Shown: in pieces, positions 1 to 9,245 of the stretch
Layout of the letters: the number at the start of each line of letters is the position of its first letter
Numbering within the stretch: the stretch's first letter is position 1
Origin: CAVOHU01 sp963843385
GTDB lineage: Bacteria; Acidobacteriota; Vicinamibacteria; Vicinamibacterales; JAKQTR01
DNA: 64,000 nucleotides
NCBI GenBank assembly: GCA_963843385.1
Contig: CAWJJY010000003.1
Span: forward strand, 434,001 to 498,000
Direction of reading: 5' to 3'
Position numbers and translations under genes: made by a program
Notes under the pieces: generated by a model
What the model was told of the DNA's origin: nothing
Databases searched by the model: none
Seen by the model: the letters and a program-made list of their open reading frames with translations, nothing else

Positions 1-452
1 GTTCCCTGGTGCAGCGGGCTCGGCGAGTCGCCATAGACGTTCAGGGCGTACTCGTCGACAGTCACCCCGAGCCGTCGAAAATTCAGGTGGGCATTGATCG
101 CCTGGAGCGGATCGTAGGTCCACTCGATGAGGTCCAGGCCCATGTCGAGCGCGAGCCTCCGCTGCTCGATCTTCAACATCCGGCCCACGCCGGCTCCGCG
201 ATACTGGTCCAGCACGCCGAGCATGTGTGACCAGTGCATCAGCCGGCCGTGCTTCAGCCCGGGAAACGAGTAGACGAAGCCCGCTATCCGGTCCGCGTCG
301 AAGGCACCGAGCAGGATGGCCCCGCGCTTGATCGACACGACCAGCATCGGAAGGCCTATCGCATCGGCGCTGTCGGTGTAGCCCCAGATCTGCGACTCGA
401 GCTCGACGACCCTCTCGAAGTCGTCGAGCGTCGTCAGCGGGCGGATGATCAT
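1..452 (-). CDS. GNAT-superfamily acetyltransferase (COG3375-like), 3' end cut by window edge
   Basis: About 150 codons are visible, starting at the ATG at 452 and running off the left edge without a stop. The protein begins MIIRPLTTLDDFERVVELE, then IWGY, LVVSIKRGAILLGAF and IAGFVYSFPG (strands of the GNAT fold), followed by HSHMLGV and QYRGAGVGRMLK, the acetyl-CoA-binding segment, and later IEWTYDPLQAINAHLNFRRLG. That last stretch is typical of the 'predicted GNAT superfamily' group. The substrate is unknown. It reads in the same direction as the HAD hydrolase upstream, separated by 116 bp. The edge truncation is an artefact of the window, not a biological feature. Confidence 0.8.
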   Translation of the reverse strand, partial: MIIRPLTTLDDFERVVELESQIWGYTDSADAIGLPMLVVSIKRGAILLGAFDADRIAGFVYSFPGLKHGRLMHWSHMLGVLDQYRGAGVGRMLKIEQRRLALDMGLDLIEWTYDPLQAINAHLNFRRLGVTVDEYALNVYGDSPSPLHQG

Positions 453-568
453 GGCTCCAGTCCCCGGGGCTCAGCTCTGACGTGTGTGCGCGCCCCTGGC
501 ACGCCGGCGCGACGCCTCCGTGCTCGATGCCTGGCGGCGCGCGGCCCAGGCCGAGCGCCGGCGCGTAC

Positions 569-1309
569 TCAGACTCTCTCTCCCCCAGGGAGCGTCGAGT
601 TGCCGAGCAGCAGCGCCGGCAATTCGGTCAGGCTGCCGATGACGCGCACTTCGTCGAATCCGGCCTCGAGGTCCGGCTGCAGCGGGCTGCCGACCCCGTC
701 GGTCCGCCGGACCAGCACGGCGGTCATCCCCACCTGTCGCGCTCCTTCGATGTCGTGCTTGACGCTGTCGCCCACCATCACCGACTCGGCCGCCGTCACA
801 CCGAGCGCCTTCATCGCCGCTTCGAAGATGCTCGGGTGGGGCTTGAGGTAGCCGTGCTCCGAGGACGAGACCGACCCGCTGATCAGGCCTTCGAGCTCGA
901 AGTGATTCGCGAATGCCGCCAGGCTGCGGTGGGTGTTCGAGATCAGCCCGATCTCGAGGCCTGCCGCCGTCAGCATCCTCAAGCACGGCTCCACATCGTC
1001 GTAGAGGAAGAAGTGATGGCAGGCCGCCCACTCGCGGTAGATCTCGATCGCCGCGTCGTTGGAGCCCGGTCCGGCCCCGCCCATGTGTTCGATGATGGAA
1101 CGGGTATAGTCGATGAACACCTGAGCGTCGTAGTTCTGGTCCGATGCGTGATCGAGGATCGGAGCCGCCTGCATCACGGCGGTCTGGAACAGCGCCGGAT
1201 CGACCGTCACGCCGTGGTGCGCGCAGAAGAACTGGTAGCCGTGGCCCCGAAGTGTCGGCCCCGGATAGATGAGCGTGAAGTCCACGTCGAAGAAGACGGC
1301 CCGTATCAC
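569..1309 (-). CDS. HAD-family hydrolase
   Basis: 246 residues, full length for a HAD phosphatase with an alpha-helical cap. Motif I is FFDVDFTL (residues 6-13; nucleophile and acid/base Asp), motif II ISNT near residue 122, motif III the Lys in LKPHP near 155, and motif IV GDSVKHD near 178. The cap occupies roughly residues 15-95. These are the residues expected of a phosphatase or haloacid dehalogenase-type enzyme, but the substrate cannot be read from sequence. It is divergent from ileS and the two starts share a gap of about 85 bp. Confidence 0.85.
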   Translation of the reverse strand: MIRAVFFDVDFTLIYPGPTLRGHGYQFFCAHHGVTVDPALFQTAVMQAAPILDHASDQNYDAQVFIDYTRSIIEHMGGAGPGSNDAAIEIYREWAACHHFFLYDDVEPCLRMLTAAGLEIGLISNTHRSLAAFANHFELEGLISGSVSSSEHGYLKPHPSIFEAAMKALGVTAAESVMVGDSVKHDIEGARQVGMTAVLVRRTDGVGSPLQPDLEAGFDEVRVIGSLTELPALLLGNSTLPGGERV

Positions 1310-1395
1310 TCTCGCTTGATCCTCAATGCCGCCCGGAGTTCTGGACTACAATTACAGTATTGGCCCGCCTTTCGCGAGTCTATCACCCGAGCACC

Positions 1396-4224
1396 ATGGC
1401 TGACTGGAAAGACACGCTGAATCTGCCGAAAACGGGTTTCTCCATGAAGGCCAATCTGCCGGCGACCGAGCCGCAGATGCTGGCCCACTGGGACGCCATC
1501 GATCTGTACCGAAAGCTGCGGGAGCGGCGGCGAGGGGCGCCCGTCTTCATTCTCCACGACGGCCCCCCGTACGCCAACGGCGACATCCACCTGGGCACCT
1601 CGCTGAACAAGATCCTCAAGGACGTGGTGGTGCGCTCGCGGTCGATGATGGGCTTCGACTCGCCGTATGTGCCCGGCTGGGACTGCCACGGCCTGCCGAT
1701 CGAGCTGAGGGTGGATCGGGAGCTCGGTCCGCGAAAGCGCGAGATGCCCGTCGCCGACTTCCGCCGCGCGTGCCGGCAGTACGCGACGCGGTTCATCGAC
1801 TCCCAGCGCAAGCAGTTCAAGCGCCTGGGCGTCATGGGCGACTGGGCCGATCCGTACCTCACGATGGACTATCGCTACCAGGCCGCGATTGTCCGGGCGC
1901 TCGGGAAATTCGTCGGCCGCGGCATGGTCTACAAGGGCAAGAAGCCGGTGCACTGGTGCATTCACTGCCGCACGGCGCTCGCCGAGGCCGAGGTCGAATA
2001 CGAGCCTCATGTCTCGCCGTCGATCTACGTCGAGTTTCCGCTCGGCAAGGCCGGCGCGCAGGAGCTGGCCTCCCGCGTGCCCGCGCTGCGAGGGCTCGAC
2101 GTGTCGGCGCTGATCTGGACGACCACACCGTGGACGATCCCGTCGAACCTCGCCCTGGCATTCCACCCGGACGCGGTCTACGGCGCGTACCCGTTCGAGG
2201 GACGGGTGGTCATCGTGGCCGAGGCGCTCGCCGAGCGGCTCTCGCATGAGCTGGGCCGGCCCTTCGCCAACCCCGTCGCCAAGGTCCCGGGGACCGCCTT
2301 CGAACGGATCCAGTTCCGGCACCCGTTGTACGACCGCGACTCGCTCGGCCTGCTCGCCGACTACGTGACGCTCGACACGGGCACCGGCGTCGTCCACACG
2401 GCTCCCGGCCACGGGTCGGACGACTATCACAGCGGCGTGCGTTACGGTCTTGCGATTGACGCGCCGGTCGGGCCCGACGGCCGCTTCCACGACACGGTCG
2501 AGCTCTTCGGAGGCCTCGGCGTGTTCGAGTCGAATCCGAAGGTCGAAGCGGCGCTCGCCTCGGCCGGGCGGCTCTGGAAGTCGGAGCCCTTCGAGCACTC
2601 CTACCCGCATTGCTGGCGCTGCCACAACCCGGTGATCTTCCTGGCGACCTCGCAATGGTTCATCGGCCTGGACCAGACGGGACTGCGCGCCGACGCCCTC
2701 TCGGCGACCAGGCGCGTGGAGTGGTTCCCCGCCTGGGGCGGCGACCGGATGCGCGGCATGTTCGAATCGCGCCCGGACTGGTGCATCTCGAGGCAGCGCT
2801 CCTGGGGCGTCCCGATCCCGGCGGTGACCTGCACGTCGTGCGGCGAGCCCTCGCTGACCCCGGAACTGGTCGAGCGCGCGGCGGAAGTCTTCGAGCAGCA
2901 CGGCGCCGATGCGTGGTACGAGCGCGACGCAGCCGAGTTCCTGCCGCCCGGCTTGACCTGTGCGTCCTGCGGCGGACACGCGTTCGATCGCGAGCGCGAC
3001 ATTCTCGACGTGTGGTTCGACTCGGGTTCCAGCCACGAAGCGGTGCTCGCGGTCCACCCGGAACTGCGGTGGCCGGCCGACGTATACCTCGAGGGCAACG
3101 ACCAGTACCGCGGATGGTTCCAGAGCTCGATGCTGGTCGGCCTCGGCACCAGGCGGCACGCGCCCTATCGCCAGGTCGTGACGCACGGGATGGTGGTGAC
3201 CGAGGAAGGCAAGAAGATGTCGAAGTCGCTCGGCAACGACATCCCGCCAGAGCAGGTCATCTCGAAGAGCGGCGCGGAGATCCTCCGGCTCTGGGTGGCG
3301 ATGGTGGACTATCGCGAGGAGGTCCGGTTCGGCCCGGAGATCCTGGCGCGGATCGTCGAGGCGTACCGCAAGCTCCGGAACACGATGCGGATCCTCGCGG
3401 CCAACATCCCCGATTTCAATCCGGCCGGCCACAGCGTGCCGCTTGCCGACATGGACGAGGTGGATCGCTACGCGCTGGCGCGATACGCCGAGGTCGCCCG
3501 GCAGGTCCGCGAGGCCTACCGCCTGTACGAATTCCCGAGCATCTTCCAGGTGCTCAACACCTACGTGGCCGTCGACCTCAGCGCGTTCTACATCGACGTC
3601 TCAAAGGACCGCGTCTACACGTTTGCGGCCGATGCCCGCGCCCGCCGTTCCGCCCAGACGGCGATGTACCGGATCGCCAACGGGCTGGCCCGCCTGATCG
3701 CGCCGGTGTTGCCAGTGACCGCCGATGAGTACTGGCGTCACATCCCCGGCACGCAGGACGAGTCGATCCATCTGGTCGAATTCGTCAAAGACGATGATGA
3801 GCTGCTGAACCCGGAGCTCGTCGAGCGATGGGGACGGCTGTTGAAGCTGAGGGTCGCGGTCAACGCGGAGCTCGAGAAACTTCGGCAGGCCAAGACCATC
3901 GGCCAGTCGCTCGAAGCAGCCGTGCACGTGAGCGCCACCGGCGCCCTGGCAGACCTGATTGGGCAGTACGAGCCCCAGCTTCCGATGCTGTTCATCGTAT
4001 CGGCGGTTGACGGCCGGGCGACGCCGCCCGAGCCGGGCGCGAACCCGGCCGACGGATCCGTCTACGCGGAAGCCGAAGGCTCCCTGGCCCACATCGTGGC
4101 AGCGCGCGCCGAGGGACAGAAGTGTGACCGCTGCTGGCGCTACGTGCCGCAGGTGTCGAACGAGCCGGGCCGTGAAGGCGTCTGTCCGCGATGCGCCGAC
4201 GCGCTGGCTGGAAGGCAGGGATGA
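1396..4224 (+). CDS. ileS: isoleucine--tRNA ligase
   Basis: 942 residues. A class I aminoacyl-tRNA synthetase charging tRNA-Ile in the cytoplasm. The HIGH-type signature lies in DGPPYANGDIHLG (about residues 49-61), the editing CP1 domain follows (TTPWTIPSNLAL), and KMSKSLGND carries the KMSKS loop near residue 607. The C-terminal zinc site is CDRCWRY...CPRC. The ATG at 1396 is chosen because it gives the family N-terminus (DWKDTLNLPKTGFSMKANL). An upstream in-frame TTG at 1360 would add 12 unlike residues. The stop overlaps the lspA start by 4 nt (ATGA), so the two are translationally coupled in an ileS-lspA-lgt-rluD-like operon. Confidence 0.97.
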   Translation: MADWKDTLNLPKTGFSMKANLPATEPQMLAHWDAIDLYRKLRERRRGAPVFILHDGPPYANGDIHLGTSLNKILKDVVVRSRSMMGFDSPYVPGWDCHGLPIELRVDRELGPRKREMPVADFRRACRQYATRFIDSQRKQFKRLGVMGDWADPYLTMDYRYQAAIVRALGKFVGRGMVYKGKKPVHWCIHCRTALAEAEVEYEPHVSPSIYVEFPLGKAGAQELASRVPALRGLDVSALIWTTTPWTIPSNLALAFHPDAVYGAYPFEGRVVIVAEALAERLSHELGRPFANPVAKVPGTAFERIQFRHPLYDRDSLGLLADYVTLDTGTGVVHTAPGHGSDDYHSGVRYGLAIDAPVGPDGRFHDTVELFGGLGVFESNPKVEAALASAGRLWKSEPFEHSYPHCWRCHNPVIFLATSQWFIGLDQTGLRADALSATRRVEWFPAWGGDRMRGMFESRPDWCISRQRSWGVPIPAVTCTSCGEPSLTPELVERAAEVFEQHGADAWYERDAAEFLPPGLTCASCGGHAFDRERDILDVWFDSGSSHEAVLAVHPELRWPADVYLEGNDQYRGWFQSSMLVGLGTRRHAPYRQVVTHGMVVTEEGKKMSKSLGNDIPPEQVISKSGAEILRLWVAMVDYREEVRFGPEILARIVEAYRKLRNTMRILAANIPDFNPAGHSVPLADMDEVDRYALARYAEVARQVREAYRLYEFPSIFQVLNTYVAVDLSAFYIDVSKDRVYTFAADARARRSAQTAMYRIANGLARLIAPVLPVTADEYWRHIPGTQDESIHLVEFVKDDDELLNPELVERWGRLLKLRVAVNAELEKLRQAKTIGQSLEAAVHVSATGALADLIGQYEPQLPMLFIVSAVDGRATPPEPGANPADGSVYAEAEGSLAHIVAARAEGQKCDRCWRYVPQVSNEPGREGVCPRCADALAGRQG

Positions 4225-4835
4225 TCGGCGATCCGTCTCCTGCGGCAGCACCGGTCACCCCGGTGGTGCCCGATGCGCCCCCGGCTTCTGACGCCGCCGC
4301 GGCCCCCGGCGTGCCGCCGGCACCCGTGCCGGTGGCGTCTACGTTCCGTCTTCACCCGGCCGAAATCTGGACGGCTCTCGCCATCGTCGTCGTCGATCAG
4401 GCGACGAAGGCTGCGTTGAGGGCAACGGTGCCGGTGCACGACAGCGTGGATGTCATCCAGGGTTTCTTCAGCCTGACACACGTCCGCAACACGGGCGCGG
4501 CATTCGGGTTCCTGAACGCGGTCGAGTTTCCGTTCAAGTCCACGGTGCTGGCGCTGGTGGCCACCTGCGCCCTCATCGGGATCGGCGTCTATGCCGCGCG
4601 CCTCTCGGTGCACGAGCGCGTGGCCCGATTCGGCCTCTCGCTGGTGCTCGGCGGCGCCGTCGGCAACCTCATCGACCGGCTCGCGCTCGGCTCGGTCGTC
4701 GACTTCGTCGATCTGTACTGGCACGACTTTCACTTCTGGGCGTTCAACGTCGCCGACGCGTCGATCACGATTGGCGTGGTGGTGCTCATGCTGGACATGA
4801 TGGGATGGCGCAGGAATGTTTCCACGACTCCTTGA
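4221..4835 (+). CDS. lspA: lipoprotein signal peptidase (signal peptidase II)
   Basis: 204 residues, an aspartic protease of the inner membrane that removes signal peptides from diacylglyceryl-modified prolipoproteins. The hallmark motifs are present: VVVDQATKAAL, THVRNTGAAFGFL, GGAVGNLIDRLALG (catalytic Asp) and FNVADASITIG (second catalytic Asp), with four hydrophobic segments. The first 40 or so residues are an unusual Ala/Pro-rich extension before the first membrane helix. The ATG at 4221 overlaps the ileS stop. The 3' end overlaps lgt by 20 nt, which places the two lipoprotein-maturation enzymes in one operon. Confidence 0.95.
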   Translation: MIGDPSPAAAPVTPVVPDAPPASDAAAAPGVPPAPVPVASTFRLHPAEIWTALAIVVVDQATKAALRATVPVHDSVDVIQGFFSLTHVRNTGAAFGFLNAVEFPFKSTVLALVATCALIGIGVYAARLSVHERVARFGLSLVLGGAVGNLIDRLALGSVVDFVDLYWHDFHFWAFNVADASITIGVVVLMLDMMGWRRNVSTTP

Positions 4836-5631
4836 ACTCGGACCTCTGACCGTCTACAGCTACGGCGTCTTGCTGGCGGCCGCGTATCTGCTGGGCCTCC
4901 AGCTGGCGGTGCGGCGCTCCCGCCGCGAGGGGATTCCGGCAGACCGGGTGCTCGACCTCGGCATCTACGTCATCATCGCGGCACTGGTTGGCGCCAAGCT
5001 CCTGCTCCTCATCGTCGACTTCCAGTATTTCCGGGCCCACCCGGCCGAGATCTGGACGCTCGCCCGATCGGGCGGGGTTTTCTACGGCGGCCTGATCGTC
5101 GCCTTCGCAGTGGCCGCGTGGTACGTCCGCCGGCACAAGCTCCCGATCTGGACCACGGGCGACATGTTCGCGCCGGGAATCGCGCTCGGTCACGTGGTCG
5201 GGCGCCTCGGGTGCCTGCTCGCGGGCTGTTGCTACGGCAAGCCGACGACCATGCCCTGGGGCATCACGTTCACCAACCTGTTCGCCGCCACCAACGTGGG
5301 CACACCGCTCAACGTGGCGCTCCACCCGACCGAACTGTACGAGGCGGGCGCCGAGCTCGCCATTCTGATCCTGCTGCTCGCAACGGAGCGGCGCGGCCAC
5401 AACTTCGCGGGGCGGACCTTCTGGTTCTACGTCGCCCTCTACGCGGTCTCGCGATTCGTCATCGAGTTCTTCCGCGGCGATCCGCGGGGGATGATGTGGG
5501 GCTATTCGACCTCGCAGCTCATCTCGGTGGGCCTGTTCCCGCTGAGCCTGATCATGCTGTTCGTGCTGAGCCGGCGCGCGGCAGAGGTCCCGGCCCCCGC
5601 GCCCGCCCCGGCCGGCAAGTCGCGGAAGTAA
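4816..5631 (+). CDS. lgt: prolipoprotein diacylglyceryl transferase
   Basis: 271 residues, an integral membrane enzyme transferring diacylglycerol from phosphatidylglycerol to the lipobox cysteine. Family features are the start MFPRLLELGPLTVYSYG, GGVFYGGLIVAF, the Lgt signature HVVGRLGCLLAGCCYG (about residues 131-146), HPTELYEAG and RFVIEFFRGDPRG. The short Pro/Ala-rich tail ends in Lys-Ser-Arg-Lys. It acts before LspA, whose gene overlaps it by 20 nt, and the rluD-like gene follows after 14 nt. Confidence 0.96.
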   Translation: MFPRLLELGPLTVYSYGVLLAAAYLLGLQLAVRRSRREGIPADRVLDLGIYVIIAALVGAKLLLLIVDFQYFRAHPAEIWTLARSGGVFYGGLIVAFAVAAWYVRRHKLPIWTTGDMFAPGIALGHVVGRLGCLLAGCCYGKPTTMPWGITFTNLFAATNVGTPLNVALHPTELYEAGAELAILILLLATERRGHNFAGRTFWFYVALYAVSRFVIEFFRGDPRGMMWGYSTSQLISVGLFPLSLIMLFVLSRRAAEVPAPAPAPAGKSRK

Positions 5632-5645
5632 CGCCGCCTCGAGCC

Positions 5646-6599
5646 ATGCGCCACGAAGAACTCCTGGTCGACGCCGAGCAGGCCGGGCAGCGCCTCGACC
5701 ACTTCCTGGTTGCGCAACTTCCCGGCCAGTCACGCTCGCAGATCCAGCGGCTGATCAAGGACGGCCACGTCCGCGTCATCGACCGCGAGGGCCGGCCGAA
5801 CCTGGCCGTCCGGGCCGGCGACCGTGTCGTCCTCGACGTTCCCGATCCCACGCCCGCCCTGCCGCGGCCGCAGGCGCTTCAGGTCGAGATTCTCTACGAG
5901 GACGCCGATGTCGTCGTGGTGAACAAACCAGCCGGCATGGTCGTGCACCCGGCACCCGGCCACCCCGACGGCACGCTGGTCAATGCGCTGCTCCACCAGG
6001 TCGACGACCTGAGCGGGATCGGCGGCGAGCTTCGGCCCGGGATCGTGCATCGCCTCGATCGCGGCACCTCGGGCGTCATGATCGTCGCCAAGCACGATGC
6101 CGCGCATCGGGAACTGCAGCGGCAGTTCGCCGACCGCGAGGTCGAGAAAGAGTACGTGGCGCTGGTCTGGGGCCTTGTGCACGCGGGCCGGCGCATCGAC
6201 GCGTCCATCGGACGGGATCCGATACACCGTCAGAAGATGTCCGCCCGGTCCAAGCACGCGCGGGTTGCGGTGACGCGGATCACGAAGTCCGAATACCTGT
6301 CCGGCGTGTCCTGCCTGCACGTGGCGATTGCCACCGGGCGGACGCACCAGATCCGCGTCCACCTGAGCGCCATCGGCCATCCGATCGTCGGCGATCCTGT
6401 GTACGGCGGCATCAGGCGGCACGTGCCTGGCCGGCTGCGGTCCGTCCTTCGGCTGGAGCGCCCCTTTCTCCACGCGATGCGGCTGGCCTTCACGCAGCCG
6501 ATCGAAGGACGGCGGATGGAGTTCACGGCACCCCTGCCGTCCGACTTGCAGGACGTCCTGGACGAGCTGGTGGAACGAGTGCACGAAGCGGAAGAGTAA
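5646..6599 (+). CDS. rluD: RluA-family 23S rRNA pseudouridine synthase
   Basis: 317 residues. An N-terminal S4 RNA-binding domain (QRLDHFLVAQ, SRSQIQRLIKDGHVRV; residues 15-75) precedes the RluA catalytic domain. The active-site motif is HRLDRGTSGVMIVAKHD (about residues 136-152) with the catalytic Asp in RLDR. GRTHQIRVHLSAIGHPIVGDPVYGG, cited here in two halves, closes the pocket. The layout matches RluD/RluC, which modify 23S rRNA; exact target uridines are not readable. The ATG at 5646 is chosen because it starts directly at the S4 domain. This is the last gene of the ileS operon and a tandem repeat array follows. Confidence 0.88.
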   Translation: MRHEELLVDAEQAGQRLDHFLVAQLPGQSRSQIQRLIKDGHVRVIDREGRPNLAVRAGDRVVLDVPDPTPALPRPQALQVEILYEDADVVVVNKPAGMVVHPAPGHPDGTLVNALLHQVDDLSGIGGELRPGIVHRLDRGTSGVMIVAKHDAAHRELQRQFADREVEKEYVALVWGLVHAGRRIDASIGRDPIHRQKMSARSKHARVAVTRITKSEYLSGVSCLHVAIATGRTHQIRVHLSAIGHPIVGDPVYGGIRRHVPGRLRSVLRLERPFLHAMRLAFTQPIEGRRMEFTAPLPSDLQDVLDELVERVHEAEE

Positions 6600-6621
6600 G
6601 GGCTCTGCCGGTGATCGCCAG

Positions 6622-6862
6622 CCGCCAGCCTGCCCTGAGCGAGCATCGCGAGTCGAAGGGCCGCCAGCCTGCCCTGAGCGAGCATCGCGAGTCGAAGGCC
6701 GCCAGCCTGCCCTGAGCGAGCATCGCGAGTCGAAGGGCCGCCAGCCTGCCCTGAGCGAGCATCGCGAGTCGAAGGGCCGCCAGCCTGCCCTGAGCGAGCA
6801 TCGCGAGTCGAAGGGCCGCCAGCCTGCCCTGAGCGAGCATCGCGAGTCGAAGGGCCGCCAGC
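6622..6862. repeat. 39-bp direct tandem array, six units plus a partial
   Basis: Units start at 6622, 6661, 6699, 6738, 6777 and 6816, with a broken seventh at 6855. All are 39 bp except the second, which is 38 bp after losing one G. Each unit contains GCCCTGAGCGAGC, ATC, then GCGAGTCGAAGGG, which is partly self-complementary (reverse strand CCCTTCGACTCGC / GCTCAGGGC). The array fills the gap between the rluD-like gene and the Nudix gene. The long minus-strand reading frames through it (13-residue repeats) follow from 39 being a multiple of 3 and are not taken as genes. Confidence 0.95.
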
Positions 6863-6901
6863 CGATTAGGTTAGAGTCCGGGTATCGGTGAGGAGTTCCC
6901 C

Positions 6902-7438
6902 ATGAACGAGCCACGTGGCGTCTGTCATGAACGCGAAACGAAGTTCCGCGGGCGCATCTTCTCGGTGACCGCAGACCGGGTGACGCTGCCCAACGGCCGC
7001 ACCGTGACGATGGAGATTGTCCGCCACCCCGGGTCGGTGGTGCTGATCCCGATGCCCGATGACCGGCACGTGGTCCTGATTCGGCAATACCGGTACGCCC
7101 TCGACCAGTGGATCTGGGAACTGCCGGCCGGCAGTCTCGAGCCGGGCGAGGACCCGGTCGCTGCAGCCGCGCGCGAATGCGAGGAGGAAGTCTCGCTCGT
7201 GCCCGGCCGCGTGGAGTTCGCAGGCGCCTGGTACCCCACCCCGGGATTCGTCACCGAGGCCATGAACTACTACAAGCTGACCGACCTGCGTAAACCCGAC
7301 CCGACGGGCCCGCAAGCCGAGAAGGACGAGGACGAAGACATCCGAGCCGTCGTGTTCACGTTGGAAGACGCGCGAGAGCTCGTGCGGCGCGGCGAAGTGG
7401 TCGACCTCAAGACGGCGTGGGGCCTGACGCTCGTCTAG
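6902..7438 (+). CDS. Nudix hydrolase, ADP-ribose pyrophosphatase-like
   Basis: 178 residues. The Nudix box runs from GSLEPGE through the AAAARECEEEV stretch (about residues 79-102), with the expected Gly-x5-Glu-x7-Arg-Glu-x2-Glu-Glu spacing. The conserved Gly near the end of the box is Ser here. Upstream HPGSVVLIP, IRQYRYALDQWIWELPAG and downstream YPTPGF are typical of ADP-ribose/ADP-sugar pyrophosphatases (NudF/MutT-like). GAGGAG lies at suitable distance before the ATG. It is monocistronic, just after the 39-bp array. Confidence 0.88.
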   Translation: MNEPRGVCHERETKFRGRIFSVTADRVTLPNGRTVTMEIVRHPGSVVLIPMPDDRHVVLIRQYRYALDQWIWELPAGSLEPGEDPVAAAARECEEEVSLVPGRVEFAGAWYPTPGFVTEAMNYYKLTDLRKPDPTGPQAEKDEDEDIRAVVFTLEDARELVRRGEVVDLKTAWGLTLV

Positions 7439-7499
7439 CTTGAAAACGCCATCCGTTGGGCGTAGGCTTGCGTCCTCGGCAGGGTGAGGAGCCGGTATC

Positions 7500-8993
7500 A
7501 TGCCCGCCCGCGAAGATTCAGCGCCGAATGTTGCCGGACTTGGCCGTTCGCCATTCCCCCGTCGGTCGGAGCGCGCCCCGTCACCGAGAGTCAGACTGCT
7601 GGTCCTCCCCCTCACCAACCAGAGCGCGGACCCATCACAGGAATACTTCAGCGACGCGGTGACCGAGGAGATCATCACCGAGCTCACCGGAGTGGCGCCC
7701 GAACAGCTGGCCGTCGTTGCCCGTACCACCGCCATGCACTACAAGGGTCGCCGCAGCGACCTGACCAGGATCGGGCGTGAGCTGGGCGTGGACTACGTCG
7801 TTGGAGGCGACGTGCGTCGCACCAGCCTCCAGGTCCAGATCAACGTGCAGCTCGCCCGGGTTGGCCACGAAACCCTTCTATGGGCCAAACGGTACGAAGT
7901 CGATCCGGGCGGGGTGTTCGACGCCGAGCGCGCGATTGCGCTGGCCGTTGCGTTTCACGTGGGCGCTATCTCGGGCGAGCAGGGTCATTCCAAGGAGCGC
8001 GCCGGCCGGCACACGAGGCGGAAGCCCACCCAGGACCTTGTCGCGTACAACGAGTACATACAGGGCCGTCACCAGATGGCCAGCTACACCTCCGAGAGTC
8101 TGGCGAAGGCCAGGCAGCACATCGAACGAGCGGTCGCGCGGGACCCGGAGTTTGCGCTGGCGTACGACTCGCTGGCCGAGATCCACTGGCACCTGGGCTA
8201 CTTCGGCTTTGCGCGACCGAGGGACGTGTTTTCGGCCGGGGTGTCCTACGCGCAGCGGGCGCTGACCATCGACAATGCGCTCGCCGAAACACACGCCCTC
8301 CTCGGCCAGTATCACAACCAGCTCGATTACAGCTGGCCGGAGGTCCAGGCGGAAATGGACCGCGCCCGCGAACTGGACCCGGCCTCTGCGATCGTCCGGG
8401 TGCGGTACGCGGTGAACGGGCTGATGCCGCACGGCCGCCTCGAGGAAGCCGTGGCGGAACTGGAGGGAGTCCTCGACACCGATCCCCTGTCGGTCTACGC
8501 GCTCATGCCTCTGGCCATCATGCTGGTGCTCTGGCGCCGATACGACCGGGCGTTGGACCAGTCCCGCCTGCTGCTGGAAATCGATCCGACCGCCTATTGG
8601 GGTCACCTCGTCATCGGGTCGTGCCACCGGGAGCAGCAGAGGTACGATGAAGCGATCGCAGCCCACCAGCGCGCCGTCGAGCTGTCAGGCGGCTCGGCAG
8701 CCATGCTCGGCTGGCTCGGGCTGGCGCTGGGATTGGGTGGGCGGACGGTCGAAGCGCGGGCACTGCTCGAGCGGCTCCACGCGATGGAGGCCACCGCCTA
8801 CGTGCCGCCAACCAGCTTCGCCTGGATCCACCTCGGGCTGGGCGAGATAGAGAGCGCGTTCGACTGGATGGACCGGGCCATCGACGGGTGCGATCAGTTG
8901 ATGATGCCGATCAAGAGCTACGCGTTCTTCGATCCCATTCGCGCCGACCCCAGATTCACGGCGCTCCTGCGCAAGATGCACCTCGACGCCTGA
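7500..8993 (+). CDS. TolB/FlgO-like domain protein with TPR repeats
   Basis: 497 residues. After about 30 low-complexity residues, a FlgO/TolB-N-like domain (about 35-150) begins RLLVLPLTNQSADPSQEYFS and includes DAVTEEIITELTG and the phrase LGVDYVVGGDVRRT. It is followed by TPR-type helix pairs from about residue 190 to the end (ALAYDSLAEIHWHLGY, LAETHALLGQYHNQ, YWGHLVIGSCHREQQRYDEA, AIAAHQRAVELSGG). This architecture is common in Acidobacteria, usually behind a winged-helix or cyclase domain, which is absent here. There is no signal peptide. GTGAGGAG precedes the ATG. It is probably a scaffold or regulatory protein, with no assigned reaction. Confidence 0.75.
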   Translation: MPAREDSAPNVAGLGRSPFPRRSERAPSPRVRLLVLPLTNQSADPSQEYFSDAVTEEIITELTGVAPEQLAVVARTTAMHYKGRRSDLTRIGRELGVDYVVGGDVRRTSLQVQINVQLARVGHETLLWAKRYEVDPGGVFDAERAIALAVAFHVGAISGEQGHSKERAGRHTRRKPTQDLVAYNEYIQGRHQMASYTSESLAKARQHIERAVARDPEFALAYDSLAEIHWHLGYFGFARPRDVFSAGVSYAQRALTIDNALAETHALLGQYHNQLDYSWPEVQAEMDRARELDPASAIVRVRYAVNGLMPHGRLEEAVAELEGVLDTDPLSVYALMPLAIMLVLWRRYDRALDQSRLLLEIDPTAYWGHLVIGSCHREQQRYDEAIAAHQRAVELSGGSAAMLGWLGLALGLGGRTVEARALLERLHAMEATAYVPPTSFAWIHLGLGEIESAFDWMDRAIDGCDQLMMPIKSYAFFDPIRADPRFTALLRKMHLDA

Positions 8994-9245
8994 CCGGGGC
9001 GCCGGGCAGCGTCCGACCGTCACACCGTCACGCCGCATCCAGCCTCGTCCTCACTGGCTCCCTGCGGCGGGCCCGGCGGTTCCTCGATAGACGCCTGCCG
9101 CCTCTTCAGCCAGCAGTCCAGCAGAGTACCGTTGGCGTCTCGCTCCAGCGCGAGCCGGGGCGGCCCGGAGGAGGCGCGTTGCTTTCTTCGAGATCGCTTG
9201 ACACTTTCCGCCTGCGGCTGCGTCATCATCAGTGTAAGGAGGCTC

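Noticed and set aside
1316..1352. TTGATC...TACAAT promoter for ileS
   Set aside because: Spacing is about 25 bp, too long for a sigma-70 pair; only a possible isolated -10 remains.
6523..6914. Minus-strand reading frames encoding 13-residue repeats across the 39-bp array
   Set aside because: 39 is a multiple of 3, so any frame stays open; no start signal or family match.
9020..9229. Minus-strand small ORF (about 68 residues, MTQPQAESVKRS...) divergent from the ECF sigma gene
   Set aside because: No ribosome-binding site on that strand, no recognisable family, and the purine-rich site there belongs to the sigma gene. Left out as unsupported, though it cannot be excluded.
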